Of a stretch of DNA of 64,000 bases, positions 60,561 to 64,000 are shown in pieces. Each line of letters opens with the position of its first letter. Position 1 is the stretch's first letter. The position numbers and the translations under genes were made by a program. Origin of the DNA: Chryseobacterium flavum (lineage in GTDB: Bacteria > Bacteroidota > Bacteroidia > Flavobacteriales > Weeksellaceae); the NCBI RefSeq assembly GCF_003385595.1, contig NZ_QNUE01000009.1, positions 1-64,000 of the forward strand. Direction: 5' to 3'. The notes under the pieces are model-generated. The model searched no databases. It was not told the origin of the DNA and saw only the letters and a list, made by a program, of their open reading frames with translations.

Positions 60561-61740
60561 AGATAGAGCTATTACTTTTGAGAATGGCCATATGACGACC
60601 GATATTACATCTGATAAACTGCTATATGAAAATGACAAAACCTTCCACCTCGAAAAGTATGGTTTTGAAATGTCTCCAAGAGACATTCAAAATTATTCCG
60701 CCCACATATGTATCTGGGAGTATATTTTTATTCATAACATAACCAAACCATGTATTGTGATCGAAAACGATGTTGAGCTTATCAAAACATATGATGAAAT
60801 TATTGAAAACGTTCATTCATTGGAAAATGAATGGGACCTTATCATTCCATACAATAAACTCGGTCAGGGCTCCTTTACAAAAAGTGAAATATTCCCAAGC
60901 AGATTAGGATACTATTGGGGTAGCTATTTTTATATACTTAATGCAAAGTATATTAAAAATATTCTAACCCTAAAAAACATCAAACAACCTATTGACGAAG
61001 AGCTATTGGAAGCATCATTTAACAATACATTAAAAACTCTTGTACTGGATACAGACTGGTTTAAATACGATGAGGCAAAATGTCCGGTATATAAGGATAG
61101 AGGATTATTTTTCTTAGAAAAAATCAAAGAAATAAATTTATGGGAGGATAGGCATAAGGAGCAGGCTATTTCTATTTTATTGTATTTAGCAGAAAAAGCG
61201 AAAGAACTTGGACTTAATCTTTTTGCACATGCCGGAACACTACTTGGTATTATACGGCATGATGACATCATGCCCTGGGACGATGATGTTGACCTGTGTA
61301 TGGATGAAAATGAAATTAATATTCTTTTAAAAGCCGTTGAACAGGATAATACTCTTAAATATACTAAAAGGTTATGGCACAAAACGGGATCAGAATATTA
61401 TAAGTTTTTTTACCAAGATGGCGAATATAAAGAAGGATATGATTACTCTTTTCCATTTGTAGATATATGGTTGCTCTTCAATAAACCGCAAAATTCATAC
61501 TTAACTTCCGATGGTTATGAAGCTTTTAAAGATGATTACCTGCCAGGAAAACCATACAATCTTTATAATGCAGATATCTTTATCCCCAATAAACATGAAA
61601 TTATTTTGAATAAAATGTATAACAATTGGGATAAGTATATTAAAATTTTTTCCTGGTCCCACAGGTTAAAAGAAAATTGTATCAGCAGCATAATCGCTCC
61701 GATCAAAACAAACAATGAAGGTAAACTTATCAGCCATTAA
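60544..61740 (+). CDS. GT25-like and LicD-family fusion transferase
   Basis: 398 residues. N-terminal half: a GT25-type glycosyltransferase (FEMSPRDIQNYSAHICIWEYIF, IVIENDVELI with the DxD-like acidic pair at 75-76, YYWGSYFYILNAKYIKNIL). C-terminal half from about 205: LicD/fukutin domain with AHAGTLLGIIRHDDIMPWDDDVDLCM (residues 228-253), in which WDDDVD are the metal-binding acids. The start lies inside the IspD-like gene (17 nt overlap). Such domains transfer phosphocholine or ribitol/glycerol phosphate from CDP to a sugar. It probably decorates a surface glycan or glycoprotein. Confidence 0.85.
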   Translation: MIFHIKDRAITFENGHMTTDITSDKLLYENDKTFHLEKYGFEMSPRDIQNYSAHICIWEYIFIHNITKPCIVIENDVELIKTYDEIIENVHSLENEWDLIIPYNKLGQGSFTKSEIFPSRLGYYWGSYFYILNAKYIKNILTLKNIKQPIDEELLEASFNNTLKTLVLDTDWFKYDEAKCPVYKDRGLFFLEKIKEINLWEDRHKEQAISILLYLAEKAKELGLNLFAHAGTLLGIIRHDDIMPWDDDVDLCMDENEINILLKAVEQDNTLKYTKRLWHKTGSEYYKFFYQDGEYKEGYDYSFPFVDIWLLFNKPQNSYLTSDGYEAFKDDYLPGKPYNLYNADIFIPNKHEIILNKMYNNWDKYIKIFSWSHRLKENCISSIIAPIKTNNEGKLISH

Positions 61741-61813
61741 CACAACCTTTTAAACCTCATGCATGATAAACTCATGTATTATAAGGTGCAGACAGGATTT
61801 TTAAACATAGAAA

Positions 61814-62002
61814 CTATATGTAATTATAAGGTTCGCCTAATCTGCGGGCGATAACTTCGGAATGGTAAACCACTGCCAGAACACTACCAAGAAGTAATAT
61901 AGTAAGGAAAAACGAATAAAATCCTGACGAAAATACACCACCTGCAAAATAGAAAATCCACGCTGGAACCGGGACAACAATTATCCAGCCGGAAAGATAC
62001 TT
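61814..62002 (-). pseudogene. Truncated N-terminal fragment of a second ChaA antiporter
   Basis: On the minus strand it reads KYLSGWIIVVPVPAWIFYFA and continues to YHSEVIARRLGEPY before a stop at 61814. About 36 of 59 residues equal the N-terminal part of the ChaA protein at 47687-48811. The homology breaks off right after GEP, and no start codon with a proper N-terminus exists. It touches the stop codon of the MaoC gene on its right side. Confidence 0.8.
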
Positions 62003-62461
62003 TTATGAAAAATGATACAGGAATACCACATCTCCGGTATAAGCAGATTTTACCTGATCTTTAATCATCAGCTTAGCTCCCACCATAACTTTTACGGTTC
62101 CTTTAAGGTTCTGTACAGATTTAATTGTTGCCTCAAGACGTACTTTATCATTAGCTTTCACTGGTTGACCAAATCTAAAATTCTCTATTCCGTAATTGAC
62201 TTCCATACTGATGTTCCTCACCTCTGCAATCTGCTTCCACAGATAGGGAATCAGCGAAAGTGTTAAATAGCCGTGGGCAATGGTTGAACGATAAGGACTT
62301 TCTTTTTTTGCCCTTTCCTCATTAGTATGAATCCACTGATCATCTAAAGTTGTTTCTGCAAATCTGTTAATTTGTTTTTGGTCTATGATATGCCAGTTGG
62401 AAGACCCAACCATCTGGCCTTCCAAAGATTTATATTCCATAAAATTGTTGATGATAATCAT
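62003..62461 (-). CDS. MaoC-family (R)-specific enoyl-CoA hydratase
   Basis: 152 residues. The hot-dog fold with the hydratase motif: INRFAETTLDDQWIHTNEERAKKESPYRSTIAHGYLTLSLIPYLW. Asp (DDQWIH) and His are the catalytic pair, and the second strand group is NYGIENFRFGQPVKANDKVRLEATIKS. Cytosolic, probably fatty-acid or PHA-like acyl-CoA metabolism. Single gene, between the chaA remnant and csp. Confidence 0.9.
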   Translation of the reverse strand: MIIINNFMEYKSLEGQMVGSSNWHIIDQKQINRFAETTLDDQWIHTNEERAKKESPYRSTIAHGYLTLSLIPYLWKQIAEVRNISMEVNYGIENFRFGQPVKANDKVRLEATIKSVQNLKGTVKVMVGAKLMIKDQVKSAYTGDVVFLYHFS

Positions 62462-62511
62462 TCTAGTCTCTTGTTTTATATTAAGCTGATTGGTTTTTTT
62501 TTCTTGAAAAA

Positions 62512-62532
62512 CCTCTCACATAATGTGAGAGG
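62512..62532 (-). terminator. Terminator behind the cold-shock gene
   Basis: CCTCTCAC / GTGAGAGG perfect 8 bp stem with an ATAAT loop, followed on the minus strand by TTTTTC. It lies about 170 nt behind the csp stop codon. Confidence 0.78.
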
Positions 62533-62700
62533 CAAATGAACATAATGGAAAATAAAAAGTAATTTAACTTACATCAATGTTCTATCAAACAATGTGCTCA
62601 AAATCCAGAGGTTACCGGACTTTGAATTGTAAAAAAATATAAAAATATAATACTGAAATTGAAAATAATTTTTCTTTCACACAATGATATTAAAGCTTAA

Positions 62701-62895
62701 TTACGCTAATTTTACATTAACAGCATTTAAACCTTTATCACTCTTTTGTACTTCAAAAATGACTTTATCATTTTCACGGATTGCTCTTGTGTCTAACCCT
62801 GAAGAATGTACAAATATATCTTTACTCCCATCTGATGGAGTAATAAACCCGAAGCCTTTTGCTTCATTGAAAAATTTTACTGTGCCTTGTTGCAT
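62701..62895 (-). CDS. CspA-family cold-shock protein
   Basis: 64 residues. The OB-fold RNA-binding motifs are GTVKFFNEAKGFGFITP (RNP1) and DIFVHSSGL (RNP2). It binds single-stranded RNA and DNA in the cytosol. It sits 49 nt behind the DEAD-box helicase gene, so the two may form a cold-response unit. Confidence 0.95.
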   Translation of the reverse strand: MQQGTVKFFNEAKGFGFITPSDGSKDIFVHSSGLDTRAIRENDKVIFEVQKSDKGLNAVNVKLA

Positions 62896-62944
62896 TGTAA
62901 TTATTATTAAAAATTGTATAGTATGTTCTGTAACGTTACAGATT

Positions 62945-64000
62945 TTATTTATAAAAAGACCTGACCGGCATTGTAAAACCTATCAGTTTTTGAATATTCT
63001 TGAGATCTAGACGCTCATCAGTATCGCAAAATGAAATAGCAGTACCTTCTGCTCCGGCCCTCCCTGTTCTGCCAATCCGGTGAACATAAGTTTCCGGTAC
63101 ATTCGGAAGCTCGTAATTAACGACATGAGGAAGATCATCTATATCAATTCCCCTTGCTGCAATATCTGTAGCCACTAAAACTTTAATTCTGCTGCTTTTA
63201 AAATCATCAAGAGCATTCTGTCTTGCAGTCTGAGATTTGTTCCCATGAATTGCCGCAGCAAAAATACCAACACCTTCTAATTGCTGAACCAGCTTATTGG
63301 CAGCGTGTTTTGTACGGGTAAAAACCAGTGAACGCCTCATATTTTCATTTTGCAATAAATCAATCAGCAAACCGGTCTTATCCCGTTTTTCTACAAAATA
63401 TACGGATTGCTTTATCCCTTGTGCGGTTGAAGACACAGGAGTTACTGTAACTTCTACAGGATTACTCAGGATCGATTCTGCAAACTTCCGTATACTCCCG
63501 GGCATAGTGGCTGAAAAAAATAATGTTTGTCTTTTCTGAGGAATTAGCTTCAACACTTTTTTTACATCATTAACAAATCCCATATCAAGCATTCTGTCGG
63601 CCTCATCCAAAACAAATATTTCTATTTTAGAGAGATCAATATGTCTTTGATTAACCAGATCCAGTAATCTGCCTGGTGTTGCAACCAGAATGTCAACTCT
63701 CTTTCTGAGAGCGGCAAGCTGGCCTCCCGCTGAAACTCCTCCATAAACAGAGAGTTGGGATAAAGGTAAATACTTGCTGTAAACAGCAAAATTCTCTTCA
63801 ATCTGTATCGCTAATTCCCGGGTAGGTGTGAGTATTAATGTTCTTATCTCTTTATGTTCAGGGGTATGTTTTTTTAACAGCTGCAGAATAGGCATTGCAA
63901 ATGCAGCCGTTTTTCCCGTACCTGTCTGGGCACATCCTATAATATCCCTTCCGGCAAGAATATGAGGTATCGCGGTATATTGTATCTCAGTAGGTTTGGA
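62945..64000 (-). CDS. DEAD-box RNA helicase, 5' end outside window (partial)
   Basis: The frame is open to the right edge; 351 residues of the C-terminal part are visible. It contains AQTGTGKTAAF (motif I), PTRELAIQ (Ia), VATPGRLLD (Ib), DEADRML (II), SATMP (III), VFTRTKHAANKLVQQL (IV), ATDIAARGIDID (V) and HRIGRTGRAG (VI). Similar to RhlE-type helicases. The protein ends soon after motif VI (IGFTMPVRSFYK) without the long basic tail. It unwinds RNA structures, e.g. at low temperature. Confidence 0.93.
   Translation of the reverse strand, partial: SKPTEIQYTAIPHILAGRDIIGCAQTGTGKTAAFAMPILQLLKKHTPEHKEIRTLILTPTRELAIQIEENFAVYSKYLPLSQLSVYGGVSAGGQLAALRKRVDILVATPGRLLDLVNQRHIDLSKIEIFVLDEADRMLDMGFVNDVKKVLKLIPQKRQTLFFSATMPGSIRKFAESILSNPVEVTVTPVSSTAQGIKQSVYFVEKRDKTGLLIDLLQNENMRRSLVFTRTKHAANKLVQQLEGVGIFAAAIHGNKSQTARQNALDDFKSSRIKVLVATDIAARGIDIDDLPHVVNYELPNVPETYVHRIGRTGRAGAEGTAISFCDTDERLDLKNIQKLIGFTMPVRSFYK

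Noticed and set aside
1..64000. CRISPR array, insertion sequences or transposase genes
   Set aside because: No regularly spaced direct repeats, no transposase frame and no terminal inverted repeats were seen.

Overview
The window looks like a chromosomal segment of a flavobacterium, most likely Chryseobacterium or a close relative. The basis is low GC, SusC/SusD porins, Bacteroidetes promoters with a TAnnTTTG -7 box, lipoproteins with a Cys shortly after the signal peptide, and the family content. The genus is an inference from protein style; no 16S gene is present.

Layout. (1) 1-0.6 kb: start of a secreted repeat protein cut by the window edge, then a small secreted protein. (2) 1.5-10.6 kb: a five-gene polysaccharide utilisation locus on the minus strand (SusC, SusD, GH144-type glucanase, esterase, GH3 beta-glucosidase), best read as a beta-1,2-glucan system; susC and the GH3 gene share a near-identical upstream element. 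(3) 10.9-23.8 kb: ordinary genes: DUF4197, DUF493, ArsC-like, deoxynucleoside kinase, glutaminyl cyclase, several VOC/GNAT/SRPBCC proteins, a Na+/H+ antiporter, a bestrophin, DUF2490, DUF1398 and DUF1569. (4) 23.9-27.6 kb: an efflux operon (TolC, HlyD lipoprotein, ABC-2 permease). (5) 27.9-34.3 kb: a protease-defence pair, ecotin plus a very large alpha-2-macroglobulin. (6) 34.3-40.4 kb: UbiA-like protein, RecF, DUF721/DciA, a PF10136 membrane protein, MtgA, a metal/cofactor-binding lipoprotein and tRNA-Arg(ACG).

(7) 40.7-51.3 kb: an accessory, stress-flavoured region beyond the tRNA. It holds a CinA-like protein, an AraC regulator, a GH130 plus GT4/toroid pair, a Ca2+/H+ antiporter, CsbD, a cupin and several unknown small proteins. 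It carries duplication traces: an inverted pair of 87-89 aa paralogues near its ends, a dead CsbD copy, and a short repeat behind two minus-strand genes. (8) 52-54.5 kb: a P-type cation ATPase.

(9) 54.7-61.7 kb: the most unusual part. A peptidase-containing (C39) ABC exporter and its membrane fusion protein are encoded with a 290 aa double-glycine-leader protein. The mature half of that protein looks itself like a papain/C39-type cysteine peptidase behind an Asp/Gly-rich linker. A Sec-secreted protein follows. Divergent to this is an overlapping gene pair, an IspD-like cytidylyltransferase and a GT25-LicD fusion, which resembles the ISPD/fukutin logic of CDP-alditol synthesis and transfer. 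The block ends at a truncated second chaA copy. (10) 62-64 kb: MaoC hydratase, cold-shock protein and a DEAD-box helicase cut by the right edge.
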